A DNA stretch of 64,000 nucleotides from Cellulosimicrobium sp. ES-005 (GCF_040448685.1 NZ_CP159290.1:2790001-2854000); one strand, 5' to 3'; positions 16,970-25,095 are shown, counted from the first letter of the stretch. The notes: generated by a model from the letters alone, not told the origin. Program-made: numbers and translations.

Positions 16970-18838
16970 GTGAACGGCGTGGCCCCAGGAACGCTGCTCG
17001 TCGCGCGCTACCGGCTCGACGAGCAGCTCGCGTCCGACCTGTCGGACGTCACCGCATGGTCGGCGCACGACCAGATCCTCGACCGGCCCGTCCGGATCTC
17101 GCTGGTCTCCGGCGCGCACGTCGCCGACGCCCTCGACTCCGCCCGGCGCGCCGCGCTCGTCGTCGACCCGCGCCTGACCCGCGTCCTCGACGTCGGGACG
17201 GAGGACGGCGTCGCGTACGTCGTGACCGAGCGGTACACGGGCATCACGCTGAGCGAGGTCGTCGCGGGCGGCATCGTCGACCCGCAGCAGGCCCGCGCGA
17301 TCGTCGGCGAGGCCGCGGCCGCGCTCGAGGTCGCCCGCCGACGGGGGGTCCACCACCTCGCGCTGCGACCCGACGCGGTCCGCGTCGACGGCAGCCGCGT
17401 CCTCCTCACCGGCCTCGGCCTCGACGCGGGAGTGGCCGGGCACGACCAGCACGACGCCGACCTGACGTCGCGCACCGACGCCGTCGGGCTCGTCGCCCTC
17501 CTCTACTACGCGATGACCGCGCGCTGGGCCGGGCCGTCCCTCGACGTGCCCTGGATCGCCCCCGACGCCATCCACCCGCTGCCCGCGCAGCGCGCGGGCG
17601 ACGAGATCCTGCCGCTCTCCGCCGTCCGCCCCGACGTCCCGGCCGAGCTCGACGCGCTCTGCGCGCGTGCCTTCGCCGGCACGCAGGGCACGGCGGAGGA
17701 GTGGACGGCACCGCCTGCGGGCGACGCGCCCCGCTCCCCCGCGGACGTCGTCGGCGCGGTCGAGCCCTGGGGCGAGGTCTCGGTCGTCGCCGCCCTGCCG
17801 TCCTTCGTGCAGCCCGCGACGGCGGGCGTGAGCCGCCAGTCCGTCCGCACGGCGTTCGACGGCGCGACGAGCGCCCCCCCGGGCACGCCTCCCCCCGCAC
17901 CCCCGGTCCGACGACCGACCACCGGACGCATCCACCGCGTGGGGGACGTGCCCGGGTCCGCCGGTCCGGGCGTCGCGTACGCCGCCGGGGCCGCCACGGG
18001 TGCGACCGCCGCGGTCCCGCCGCCGGCACCGGACCCGGCGACCGCGGCCTACGCGGTCCCCCCGCCGCCCGTCGGGTACGACGCCGGCGCAACGCCCGTC
18101 CAGTACGCGGCCGCGCCGCCGCCCGTGCCCCCGGTCACGGAGGAGCCGCAGGCCTGGAGCGAGCCCGCACCCCGCCGACGCGGTCCCCGCCGCTTCAACG
18201 CGACCCCGATCGTCCTCGTCCTCGTCCTCGGCCTCGTGGTCTGGGGTGTCGTGTGGGCGGTCGGCACGGCGTTCGACGGCTTCGGGCCTGCTCTGCAGAC
18301 GAGCGAGGAGGAGCCCACGGGCGAGGGGTCGCAGGCCCCGTCCGAGGGTGACGGAGAGACCGCGGAGGGGGAGCAGGCGCCCCCGGCGACGGAGGTCCGT
18401 CCCGTGATCGCCTCGGGCCAGGCCCTGGACCCCGAGGGCGACGCCTCCGGGAACAACGACGGGGAGCACCCCGAGCTCGCCCCGCTCGCCTACGACCAGC
18501 AGCCCGACACCACGTGGTTCTCGCGCCGGTACAACGCCGCCAACTTCGCCGGCCTGCGCACCGGGATCGGGTTCGCGGTCACGCTCGAGGAGAAGGCGCC
18601 GGTCTCGACGGTCGTGCTCGACACGGCCGTCACCGGCGGCAACGTCGAGATCCGTGCCACGAGCCCGGACGCCCCCACGGAGGGCCCGGTCCTCGCCTCC
18701 GGGCCGCTCGCCCCCGGTGCGGAGTTCACGTTCGACCAGCCCGTCGAGGCGGAGTCGATCGTGCTGTGGTTCACCGAGCTGCCGCAGAACCCGTCCGGGG
18801 AGTTCCGCGCGGAGATCAACGAGATCCTCATCTCCTGA
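16970..18838 (+). CDS. membrane-anchored protein pseudokinase (MviN C-terminal-like)
   Basis: A 622-aa protein corresponding to the cytoplasmic pseudokinase and extracellular region that mycobacterial MviN carries fused to MurJ. The kinase-like domain (about 8-270) lacks the catalytic residues. The VAIK lysine position is Ser (VRIS, about 41-44), the HRDLKPxN loop reads HLALRPDAV (129-137), and DFG is replaced by TGLG. A Pro-rich linker (about 295-405), one TM helix (about 412-432) and an extracellular beta-rich discoidin-like domain (about 485-622) follow. In mycobacteria the phosphorylated pseudokinase recruits FhaA to regulate flippase activity; the same role here is inference. GTG 16970 has an ideal GGAGG site. 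Separated from murJ by 97 bp. Confidence 0.85.
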   Translation: MNGVAPGTLLVARYRLDEQLASDLSDVTAWSAHDQILDRPVRISLVSGAHVADALDSARRAALVVDPRLTRVLDVGTEDGVAYVVTERYTGITLSEVVAGGIVDPQQARAIVGEAAAALEVARRRGVHHLALRPDAVRVDGSRVLLTGLGLDAGVAGHDQHDADLTSRTDAVGLVALLYYAMTARWAGPSLDVPWIAPDAIHPLPAQRAGDEILPLSAVRPDVPAELDALCARAFAGTQGTAEEWTAPPAGDAPRSPADVVGAVEPWGEVSVVAALPSFVQPATAGVSRQSVRTAFDGATSAPPGTPPPAPPVRRPTTGRIHRVGDVPGSAGPGVAYAAGAATGATAAVPPPAPDPATAAYAVPPPPVGYDAGATPVQYAAAPPPVPPVTEEPQAWSEPAPRRRGPRRFNATPIVLVLVLGLVVWGVVWAVGTAFDGFGPALQTSEEEPTGEGSQAPSEGDGETAEGEQAPPATEVRPVIASGQALDPEGDASGNNDGEHPELAPLAYDQQPDTTWFSRRYNAANFAGLRTGIGFAVTLEEKAPVSTVVLDTAVTGGNVEIRATSPDAPTEGPVLASGPLAPGAEFTFDQPVEAESIVLWFTELPQNPSGEFRAEINEILIS

Positions 18839-18950
18839 CCTCCGGTCGCCGGAGGACCTGACCCCGGTCCGGCCGTCACCCACCCACGGTGCGTGGACGG
18901 CCCGCGCGCCGTGCGCCCGGTCCCCGTAGCGTGCCGAACACCCGTACCGT

Positions 18951-18976
18951 GGAACAGAAGCCGCCCCAGCGGCGTT
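18951..18976 (+). promoter_or_regulatory. SigR/SigH-type (thiol stress) promoter of trxBA
   Basis: GGAAC (18951-18955), 18 bp, GTT (18974-18976): an exact match to the GGAAY-N18/19-GTT consensus of the disulfide-stress ECF factor SigR/SigH. It lies about 50 bp upstream of trxB, a classic member of that regulon in Streptomyces and mycobacteria. Confidence 0.7.
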
Positions 18977-19025
18977 CACACTCTCGCGTGGTCGGCCGCC
19001 ACGCACCGAGCATCGAGGAGAGCAC

Positions 19026-20054
19026 GTGACCGAGCAGTCTGCCGTCCAGAACCTGATCGTCGTCGGGTCCGGTCCCGCGGGGTACACCGCGGCGATCTAC
19101 GCGGCGCGCGCGGGGCTGGCCCCGCTCGTGCTCGCGGGCTCGGTCACCGCCGGTGGCGCGCTGATGAACACGACGGACGTCGAGAACTTCCCCGGGTTCC
19201 CCGACGGGATCATGGGCCCCGACCTCATGGAGAACATGCGCAAGCAGGCCGAGCGGTTCGGCGCGCGCATCGAGTGGGACGACGCCACGCTGCTGGACCT
19301 CGAGGGCCCGGTCAAGACCGTCGTGACGGGCAACGGCGACACCTACCGTGCCCGCGCCGTCATCCTCGCGACCGGGTCCGCGTACCGTGAGCTCGGCCTG
19401 GACGACGAGAAGCGCCTGTCCGGCCGCGGCGTCTCGTGGTGCGCGACGTGCGACGGGTTCTTCTTCCGCGACCAGCACATCGCCGTCGTCGGCGGCGGGG
19501 ACTCCGCGATGGAGGAGGCCACGTTCCTCACCCGCTTCGCCGAGAAGGTGACCCTGGTGCACCGTCGCGACGAGCTGCGCGCCTCGAAGATCATGGCCGA
19601 CCGAGCCCTGAACGACCCGAAGATCGAGTTCGCCTGGAACAGCGAGGTCACCGGGATCGACGGCGAGAACAAGGTCGAGGGCGTGACCCTGCGCGACACC
19701 GTGACCGGCGAGGAGCGCGAGCTCCCCGCGACGGGCCTGTTCGTCGCGATCGGGCACGAGCCCCGCACCGAGCTCGTCAAGGGACAGATCGACCTGGACG
19801 ACGAGGGCTACATCCAGGTCGTCGGGCGCACCACCGCGACCAACCTCGAGGGCGTGTTCGCGTGCGGCGACGCCGTCGACCACACCTACCGCCAGGCCAT
19901 CACGGCGGCGGGCTCCGGCTGCGCGGCCGCGCTCGACGCGCAGCGCTACCTCACCGAGCTCGCCGACGCCGCCGGCCTGGAGGACCTCGCCGGCACGCCG
20001 ACCACGCCGAACCCCGACGAGCTGCCCGAGGCGCTCGCCGAGCTGCAGGCCTGA
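19026..20054 (+). CDS. trxB: thioredoxin-disulfide reductase
   Basis: FAD/NADPH enzyme (EC 1.8.1.9), 342 aa, that reduces thioredoxin in the cytoplasm. The FAD-binding [18 protein letters not shown] is at about 14-31. The redox-active pair is Cys139-Ala-Thr-Cys142 (SWCATCDG), the NADPH-binding loop is [12 protein letters not shown], and [10 protein letters not shown] is the second FAD motif. All are intact. GTG 19026 follows a GAGGAG site. trxA begins 39 bp downstream with its own ribosome binding site, so both genes form an operon. A SigR-type promoter upstream suggests induction by oxidised thiols. Confidence 0.97.
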   Translation: MTEQSAVQNLIVVGSGPAGYTAAIYAARAGLAPLVLAGSVTAGGALMNTTDVENFPGFPDGIMGPDLMENMRKQAERFGARIEWDDATLLDLEGPVKTVVTGNGDTYRARAVILATGSAYRELGLDDEKRLSGRGVSWCATCDGFFFRDQHIAVVGGGDSAMEEATFLTRFAEKVTLVHRRDELRASKIMADRALNDPKIEFAWNSEVTGIDGENKVEGVTLRDTVTGEERELPATGLFVAIGHEPRTELVKGQIDLDDEGYIQVVGRTTATNLEGVFACGDAVDHTYRQAITAAGSGCAAALDAQRYLTELADAAGLEDLAGTPTTPNPDELPEALAELQA

Positions 20055-20093
20055 GCGTCCCTCACCCACCGAGTCCTACCGCAGGAGGTCACC

Positions 20094-20426
20094 ATGCCGA
20101 CCGTTCCGGTCACCGACGACACGTTCCGTGCCGAGGTCCTCGAGTCCGAGGTCCCCGTCCTCGTCGACTTCTGGGCGACGTGGTGCGGCCCGTGCCGCCA
20201 GGTCGCGCCGATCCTCGAAGAGCTCGCCGAGGAGTACGACGGCAAGATCAAGATCGCCAAGCTCGACACGGACGCCAACCCCGAGACGACCGGTGCCTAC
20301 GGGATCGTGTCGATCCCGACGCTGAACGTCTACGTGGGCGGCGAACTGCAGAAGTCGATCATCGGGGCGCGCCCCAAGCGCGCGCTCACCGAGGAGATCG
20401 ACGCCGTGCTCGCCACGGCGGTCTGA
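20094..20426 (+). CDS. trxA: thioredoxin
   Basis: Small disulfide reductase, 110 aa. The active site WCGPC has Cys31 and Cys34, and the cis-proline motif SIPTLNVY is present. Length and fold match standard thioredoxin. ATG 20094 follows AGGAGGTCACC. It partners TrxB encoded directly upstream, and the operon ends at a 17-bp hairpin (20445-20483). Confidence 0.97.
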   Translation: MPTVPVTDDTFRAEVLESEVPVLVDFWATWCGPCRQVAPILEELAEEYDGKIKIAKLDTDANPETTGAYGIVSIPTLNVYVGGELQKSIIGARPKRALTEEIDAVLATAV

Positions 20427-20444
20427 GCCGCACCCGATCACTGC

Positions 20445-20483
20445 CCGGAGGGCGGACCGCGCGCACCGCGGTCCGCCCTCCGG
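20445..20483. terminator. trxBA terminator
   Basis: Perfect 17-bp stem (20445-20461 with 20467-20483), 5-nt loop, 18 bp after the trxA stop. Confidence 0.75.
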
Positions 20484-20527
20484 CGTCTTCACGGGATCCC
20501 CCGATGCACCGTGCGACACTGGGGGTC

Positions 20528-21856
20528 GTGACTGGACCGACGACTCCCCCGCAGCAGCCCGCTCCCGGCGGCACCCGCCTCGACCCGTGGTTCGGTGCCT
20601 ACGCAGAGCGAGCGCACGGGATGCGAGCGTCGGAGATCCGGGCGCTGTTCGCCGTGGCGAACCGCCCCGAGGTCGTGTCGCTCGCCGGCGGGATGCCGTA
20701 CCTCGAAGGACTCCCGCTCGACCAGATCGCCGACACCATGCAGCGGCTCGTCGCGACGCGCGGCGCGACCGCGCTCCAGTACGGGTCCGGGCAGGGCGAC
20801 GAGACGCTCCGCGAGCAGATCCTCGACGTGGTCCGGCTCGAGGGGATCGAGTGCCACCCCGACGACGTGGTCGTGACGACGGGCTCGCAGCAGGCCCTGG
20901 ACCTCGTGACCCGGATCTTCGTCGACCCCGGTGACGTCGTCGTCGCCGAGGCACCGAGTTACGTCGGCGCCCTCGGCGTGTTCCGGTCGTACCAGGCCGA
21001 CGTCGTCCACGTGCCCCTCGACGAGCACGGCCTCGTCCCCGAGGCGCTGGAGGAGACGCTCGCCCGTCTCGCCGCCGACGGCCGACGCGTCAAGCTGCTC
21101 TACACCGTGCCCAACTTCCACAACCCCGCCGGTGTGACCCTCACTGCGGAGCGCCGCCCGCGCATCCTGGAGATCGCGCAGCGCTACGGCGTCCTCGTCA
21201 TCGAGGACAACCCCTACGGGCTCCTCGGCTTCGACGGCCAGACGCTCCCCGCGCTGCGGTCGCTCGACGAGGACGGCGTCCTCTATCTCGGGTCCTTCTC
21301 CAAGACCTTCGCCCCCGGGTACCGGGTCGGCTGGGTGGTCGCGCCGCACGCGGTGCGCGAGAAGCTCGTGCTCGCAAGCGAGTCGGCGATCCTGTGCCCC
21401 TCCAACGCGTCACAGCTCGCGATCGCCGCCTACCTCGACACGTGCGACTGGAAGGGCCAGATCAAGCAGTTCCGCGAGCTCTACCGGGAGCGGCGCGACG
21501 CGATGATCGGTGCGCTCTCGGAGCATCTCCCGTCGGCCCGCTGGACCGTCCCGGACGGTGGCTTCTACACGTGGGTGCAGCTCCCCGAGGGCCTCGACGC
21601 CCGATCGATGCTGCCGCGCGCCGTGACGGCCCGCGTCGCCTACGTCCCCGGGACGGCGTTCTACGCGGACGGCACGGGCTCGAGCCACGTGCGCCTCTCG
21701 TACTGCTTCCCGACCCCCGAGCGGATCCGTGAGGGAGTTCGGCGCCTCGCCGGCGTCGTCAACGCCGAGCAGGAGCTCGTCGAGATCTTCGGGACGAACG
21801 CCGAGCTCGACCCTGACGTCACGGACGTCGAGAACCCGTCGCCCGACCTGGCCTGA
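20528..21856 (+). CDS. PLP-dependent aminotransferase, class I/II (2-aminoadipate/MocR-type fold)
   Basis: Fold-type I aminotransferase, about 442 aa. TTGSQQALDLVTRIFVDPGD binds the cofactor phosphate region, VPNFHNPAGVT and IEDNPYGLL hold the Asn/Asp/Tyr that contact PLP, and SFSKTFAPGYRVGW holds the Schiff-base lysine (SFSK). It lacks an N-terminal HTH, so it is an enzyme, not a MocR regulator. The sequence is closest to LysN/ARO8-like 2-aminoadipate transaminases. Its neighbour ddl and conserved location near parB in Actinobacteria suggest an amino-acid role, perhaps wall precursors, but this is inference. GTG 20528 is chosen; ATG 20504 is an in-frame alternative. Confidence 0.88.
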   Translation: MTGPTTPPQQPAPGGTRLDPWFGAYAERAHGMRASEIRALFAVANRPEVVSLAGGMPYLEGLPLDQIADTMQRLVATRGATALQYGSGQGDETLREQILDVVRLEGIECHPDDVVVTTGSQQALDLVTRIFVDPGDVVVAEAPSYVGALGVFRSYQADVVHVPLDEHGLVPEALEETLARLAADGRRVKLLYTVPNFHNPAGVTLTAERRPRILEIAQRYGVLVIEDNPYGLLGFDGQTLPALRSLDEDGVLYLGSFSKTFAPGYRVGWVVAPHAVREKLVLASESAILCPSNASQLAIAAYLDTCDWKGQIKQFRELYRERRDAMIGALSEHLPSARWTVPDGGFYTWVQLPEGLDARSMLPRAVTARVAYVPGTAFYADGTGSSHVRLSYCFPTPERIREGVRRLAGVVNAEQELVEIFGTNAELDPDVTDVENPSPDLA

Positions 21857-21925
21857 AGCTCTTACACCACGACGCCGAGCGGACCCTACCGGGCGACGCC
21901 GGCACCGAACAGGAGTCCGTCAACA

Positions 21926-22981
21926 GTGGACACGACCACGAGCACCCCGACGACGGCGGACGAGGCCGGTGGCGCGGCCGAGACCGACGCGCAACGCCCT
22001 GACCAGCACCTTCGCCTTCTCCGGCCCGATGACGAGGTGCCCGCGGGCAACCACGTGGTCATCCTCGCGGGCGGGCTGTCCCACGAGCGCGACGTCTCGT
22101 TGCGGTCCGGACGCCGCGTCGCCGAGAGCCTGCGCGCTGCCGGCCTCGAGGTGACGGTCCACGACGTCGACGCGGACCTCCTCCCGTTCCTCGATGCGAC
22201 CCGCCCTGATGTCGTGTGGCCGCTCCTGCACGGCGCGAGCGGCGAGGACGGCTCCATCCGCGACGTGCTCGAGCTCGTCGGCGTGCCCTACGTGGGGACC
22301 GGACCGCGGGAGAGCCGCTCGGCGTGGAGCAAGCCCGTCGCGAAGAGCGTCGTGCTCGGCGCGGGCCTGTGCACGCCCGAGTACGTGACCCTCCCCCAGA
22401 GCCTCTTCCGCGAGCTCGGCGCCCAGCCCGTCCTGGACGCGGTCGTGGCCCGGCTCGGCCTCCCCCTCGTCGTCAAGCCGACCCATGGCGGTTCGGCGCT
22501 CGGTGTCACCCTGGTCGAGCGAGCGGACCAGCTCCCGCGCGCCATGGTCGACTGCTTCGCCTACGGGGACGTCGCCCTGATCGAGCGCGCGGTGCGTGGC
22601 GTCGAGCTCGCGGTCAGCGTCGTCGACGTCGGCAGCGGTCCCGAGGCGCTGCCCCCGGTCGAGATCGTCACGACGGGCACGTACGACTTCGACGCGCGGT
22701 ACAACCCCGGGCGGACCGAGTACTTCGCCCCCGCACGTCTGGACGACGACGTGCTGGACATCGTCCGCGAGGTCGCGGTGCGTGCGCACGCTGCGCTCGG
22801 GCTGCGCGACCTCTCCCGCACGGACGTCATCCTCGACCCCGACGGAGTGGTGCAGTTCCTCGAGGTCAACGTCGCACCGGGCATGACCGAGACGTCGCTC
22901 CTCCCCCAGGCCGCGCGTGCCGCCGGCCTCGATCTGGGTCACCTCTACCGCTCGCTCGTCCACACCCACGTGCGCCGCTGA
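21926..22981 (+). CDS. D-alanine--D-alanine ligase family protein (ATP-grasp)
   Basis: ATP-grasp ligase, 351 aa, of the D-Ala-D-Ala ligase family. The N-terminal substrate domain has ILAGGLSHERDVSLRSG, and HGASGEDGSI is the second ddl motif. The ATP-grasp body has VKPTHGGSALGV, and metal binding is at FLEVNVAPGMTETSLLPQA, equivalent to the E...N-P-G motif. The usual NTxPG is changed to NVAPG. The acidic N-terminal extension (about 35 aa) is unconserved. Because of these deviations it may be a paralogue rather than the housekeeping Ddl. GTG 21926 follows AGGAG at a distance of 10. It is the last intact gene before the decayed island that ends at parB. Confidence 0.88.
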   Translation: MDTTTSTPTTADEAGGAAETDAQRPDQHLRLLRPDDEVPAGNHVVILAGGLSHERDVSLRSGRRVAESLRAAGLEVTVHDVDADLLPFLDATRPDVVWPLLHGASGEDGSIRDVLELVGVPYVGTGPRESRSAWSKPVAKSVVLGAGLCTPEYVTLPQSLFRELGAQPVLDAVVARLGLPLVVKPTHGGSALGVTLVERADQLPRAMVDCFAYGDVALIERAVRGVELAVSVVDVGSGPEALPPVEIVTTGTYDFDARYNPGRTEYFAPARLDDDVLDIVREVAVRAHAALGLRDLSRTDVILDPDGVVQFLEVNVAPGMTETSLLPQAARAAGLDLGHLYRSLVHTHVRR

Positions 22982-23001
22982 GCGTCCTCGACCGCCGCGG
23001 C

Positions 23002-23055
23002 GCCCCGTGCGCCCCGTGCGCCCCGTGCGCCCCGTGCGCGCCGTGCGCGCCGTGT
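23002..23055. repeat. tandem repeat, 9-bp unit x 6
   Basis: Six head-to-tail copies of GCCCCGTGC, the last two with C-to-G changes, just after the ddl stop and running into a parS-like site. Confidence 0.85.
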
Positions 23056-23068
23056 TTCACGTGGAACG
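23053..23068. promoter_or_regulatory. parS-like site (14/16)
   Basis: TGTTTCACGTGGAACG against the consensus TGTTTCACGTGAAACA. It is the site farthest from parB, about 4.4 kb from the parB stop. Confidence 0.65.
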
Positions 23069-23260
23069 TCGAGTGTCGATGGGCTCTCGCCGGCGCCGGA
23101 CCGTCCTCGCCGCCGTCCTCGCCCCCGACCTCGAGGCTTTCCGATCCGGTGCTCGGCGGACGATGCGCCTCTCGTCACGGGGCGATGGCGGGATCGATCC
23201 GTGGTGGGGCTCAGGCCCTCGGGCAGCGAGCGGCGGCGGCGAGGTCCGGGACGACCCGCG

Positions 23261-23470
23261 GAGGACTGGGCTGCTGAGCTCTGCGAGCTCGAGCGGTAGC
23301 TGAGTCCGGGCCACGAGCTCGCGGGACGGATCGCACGCGTCGAGCCTCCCTCCTGGCACTCGGATGACGTCGTCGTCAGTCTGGACGACGGTACTTTCTC
23401 CCTGGTCCTCCACCCGACGTGGTCGGGTCGTGCTGAGGCCCCACAGTGGCGGAAGTCGACCCCCGCGGCG
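23261..23470 (+). pseudogene. remnant of a small hypothetical gene with an in-frame stop
   Basis: In one plus-strand frame the translation reads EDWAAELCELER, a TAG at 23297-23299, then LSPGHELAGRIARVEPP, HSDDVVVSLDDGTFSLV and HPTWSGRAEAPQW. The segments P-G-H-x-L, DDVV-x-x-x-DDG and TWSGR-x-E-x-P-x-W recur, as I recall, in a family of small soluble bacterial proteins whose name I cannot give. The amber codon inside the conserved run and the loss of a start indicate a dead copy. Limits are approximate. Confidence 0.45.
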
Positions 23471-23604
23471 ATGAAATGGTCACCTCGGTCGCGATCGCAA
23501 CATGGGCCGAGCGGCGTCCAGTCCGCTTCGACGCCCCCGGCTCGGCACACGGTCGACGCTCGCTTCGGCAGAGCGCTCGCACACGTTCGATGCTCGCTCC
23601 CCTA

Positions 23605-23621
23605 AGGCGCGTCTCCCTAGT
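23605..23621 (+). repeat. IS left terminal inverted repeat
   Basis: AGGCGCGTCTCCCTAGT, flanked outside by TA at 23603-23604. The stop codon of the passenger gene (23617-23619) lies within it. Confidence 0.7.
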
Positions 23622-24147
23622 GACTGGCCGCGCCGCGAGTCTGTGCTTGCGCGCGTAGGTCTGCGATTCGCGCTGCATGGTCGCTCGCGCTTAGTGATGT
23701 GAGGACTGAGCGCTGCCAGCGGAGCTCGTCCTGGACGACTTCGTGCGCCGTGTCATCGGCAAGCGGTGGGAAGAAGGCGTCGCTGCCGTCTCTAGGGGTG
23801 CGTTCGTAGGCGTCGTCGAGAAGGCGGCGGGCGCCCCATGCCGCGGCGTCGTGGGATCCGCGGAGGGCCTCGACCGCATGGAGAAGGGCGGCCAGCTCAT
23901 CGTGGTCGTCGATGTCTGGGCGCTGGGCGAGGGCCTCGGCGATCGTTGAGAGCTCTGAACGGTCTGCGCCGATCGCGTCCCAGATGGCGTGGAGATACTC
24001 CTGGCCTGCGGCGTCTCGTGCCGGGTGCATCGACAGGATGCTCTCGACGCAGATGAGGATGAAGACTGCCTGGTCCTCGAGCGGGAGGGCTTCGCGCTGC
24101 GCCTCCAGTGCTCTCCAAGGCGCGAGCGGATCATCGACCCAGTCCAT
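23617..24147 (-). CDS. hypothetical protein carried inside the IS element
   Basis: A 176-aa acidic, largely alpha-helical protein of unknown function. It begins MDWVDDPLAPWRALEAQR and has no recognisable motif, signal peptide or TM segment. It lies between the transposase stop (24166) and the left end of the IS, ending inside the terminal repeat, and is read in the same direction as the transposase. Its ATG is in the same frame as orfB, with only TGA and six codons between them, and no Shine-Dalgarno sequence is visible. Translation by reinitiation, or read-through into a C-terminal extension, is possible. Codon use and length with no interruption suggest it is still maintained. It may be an accessory or cargo gene. 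Confidence 0.6.
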   Translation of the reverse strand: MDWVDDPLAPWRALEAQREALPLEDQAVFILICVESILSMHPARDAAGQEYLHAIWDAIGADRSELSTIAEALAQRPDIDDHDELAALLHAVEALRGSHDAAAWGARRLLDDAYERTPRDGSDAFFPPLADDTAHEVVQDELRWQRSVLTSLSASDHAARIADLRAQAQTRGAASH

Positions 24148-24165
24148 GAGGGAAACGTACTCGCG

Positions 24166-24624
24166 TCAGTTCTCAAACCACAGGAGCAGAGCGGCGAGCA
24201 CCACCGCGCCACGGTAGATCACGGCGTGCTTGTCGTAGCAGGTCGCAAGTGCTCGCCATTGCTTGATGCGGTTGAAGAACCGCTCGATCGTGTTGCGGCC
24301 CCGGTAGGCGACGGGGTCGTAGGTCACGGGGCGACCGCCGCGTGACCCACGCCTGCGCCGGTGGGCTTGCTGGTCGCGCGGTTCGGGGATGACCGCGACG
24401 ATGCCGCGCCGGCGCAGCTCGGCACGGATCGCGCGCGAGGAGTAGGCCCTGTCGCCCAACACGGCGTCCGGGGTGGTGCGCGGGCGCCCGGCACTCGCGC
24501 GTGGGACTCGGATCGCGTCCAGCAGGGGCAGGCACATCGGCGCGTCGCCGCCCTGGCCTGGTCCCACGAGCACTGCGAGCGGTCGCCCGTAGCCGTCGAC
24601 TGCGGCATGGATCTTCGTCGACAA
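24166..24624 (-). CDS. IS5-family transposase, C-terminal part (orfB)
   Basis: The second half of a DDE transposase, about 152 aa from its first ATG. It begins STKIHAAVDGYGRPLAVLVG and contains the second catalytic Asp in LGDRAYSSRAIR and the catalytic Glu in GRNTIERFFNRIKQWR (DDE_Tnp_1 family, Y-x2-R-x3-E-x6-K signature). In the same frame the reading continues upstream as ADHALGRSRGG, which normally joins the first half, so a fused product by frameshifting is expected. No independent ribosome binding site is evident. Confidence 0.85.
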   Translation of the reverse strand: MSTKIHAAVDGYGRPLAVLVGPGQGGDAPMCLPLLDAIRVPRASAGRPRTTPDAVLGDRAYSSRAIRAELRRRGIVAVIPEPRDQQAHRRRRGSRGGRPVTYDPVAYRGRNTIERFFNRIKQWRALATCYDKHAVIYRGAVVLAALLLWFEN

Positions 24625-24652
24625 CCCGCCTCGAGAGCGGCCCAGCGCGTGG

Positions 24653-25048
24653 TCAGCCGGTTCGCGCCGTTCCGGATTCTTGTGATTCGTCGGTGCCCCC
24701 TGTGGTCCGGGGCAAGGTCGCTGCGTGCTGGTGGGCCCGGTTGATCGTGGAGTCCACGCTCACCCGCCAGTCGATACCGCCGTTCGCGTCCGCGCGAGCC
24801 TGCGAGGCCGTCAGGATCTTGTCCCAGGTCCCATCACGGGAGAACCGCGCGTGGCGCTTCCACACCGTCTGCCACGGGCCGAACCGCTCGGGAAGATCAC
24901 GCCACGCGACCCCGGTCCGGTACCGGTGAACGATCCCCTCGATGACCTGACGATGATCACGCCACGGACGCGACCGCCCAGAAACCTGCGGCATCAACGG
25001 GCCGATCACTGCCCACTGCTCGTCCGACAACTCCCGACCACGTTCCAC
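24653..25048 (-). CDS. IS5-family transposase, N-terminal part (orfA)
   Basis: The first half of the transposase, 131 aa (DUF4096-type helix-turn-helix region). It begins with a GTG codon then ERGRELSDEQWAVIGPLMP, followed by YRTGVAWRDLPERFGPWQTVW and the first catalytic Asp in VSVDSTINRAHQHA. It ends 28 bp before the orfB ATG in another frame. Joining the two needs a +1 (or -2) shift. This could be programmed frameshifting, as in other IS427-type elements, or a disabling indel; the sequence alone does not decide. Confidence 0.85.
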   Translation of the reverse strand: MERGRELSDEQWAVIGPLMPQVSGRSRPWRDHRQVIEGIVHRYRTGVAWRDLPERFGPWQTVWKRHARFSRDGTWDKILTASQARADANGGIDWRVSVDSTINRAHQHAATLPRTTGGTDESQESGTARTG

Positions 25049-25078
25049 GACCGCAGCCTGCAACACCGTGGCTGCGCG

Positions 25079-25095
25079 ACTAAGGAGACACGCCC
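25079..25095 (-). repeat. IS right terminal inverted repeat
   Basis: Read on minus from 25095: GGGCGTGTCTCCTTAGT, with TA outside at 25096-25097. It lies 31 bp upstream of the orfA start. Confidence 0.7.

Larger units (their letters stand above)
22982..23604. other. non-genic stretch between ddl and the IS element
   Basis: A 623-bp segment with six copies of a 9-bp repeat, a near-consensus parS site and a decayed small gene (about 23261-23470). No intact gene is visible. Confidence 0.6.
23605..25095 (-). mobile_element. IS5-family (IS427-like) insertion sequence with passenger gene
   Basis: The element is bounded by imperfect inverted repeats: 23605-23621 on plus and 25095-25079 read on minus match at 14 of 17 positions (core GGCG-Y-GTCTCC-Y-TAGT). 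A TA dinucleotide lies immediately outside each end, as expected for the TA/NTAN target of the IS427 group. It contains a two-frame transposase (24166-25048) and a third gene (23617-24147) inside the left repeat. At 1491 bp it is about 600 bp longer than typical two-ORF IS427 members, and the extra length is the third gene. Base composition is visibly less GC-rich than the flanks. Confidence 0.75.

Noticed and set aside
24148..24166. left end of the IS placed just after the transposase stop
   Set aside because: No convincing match to the right-end repeat there. The sequence at 23605 matches 14 of 17 with TA outside.
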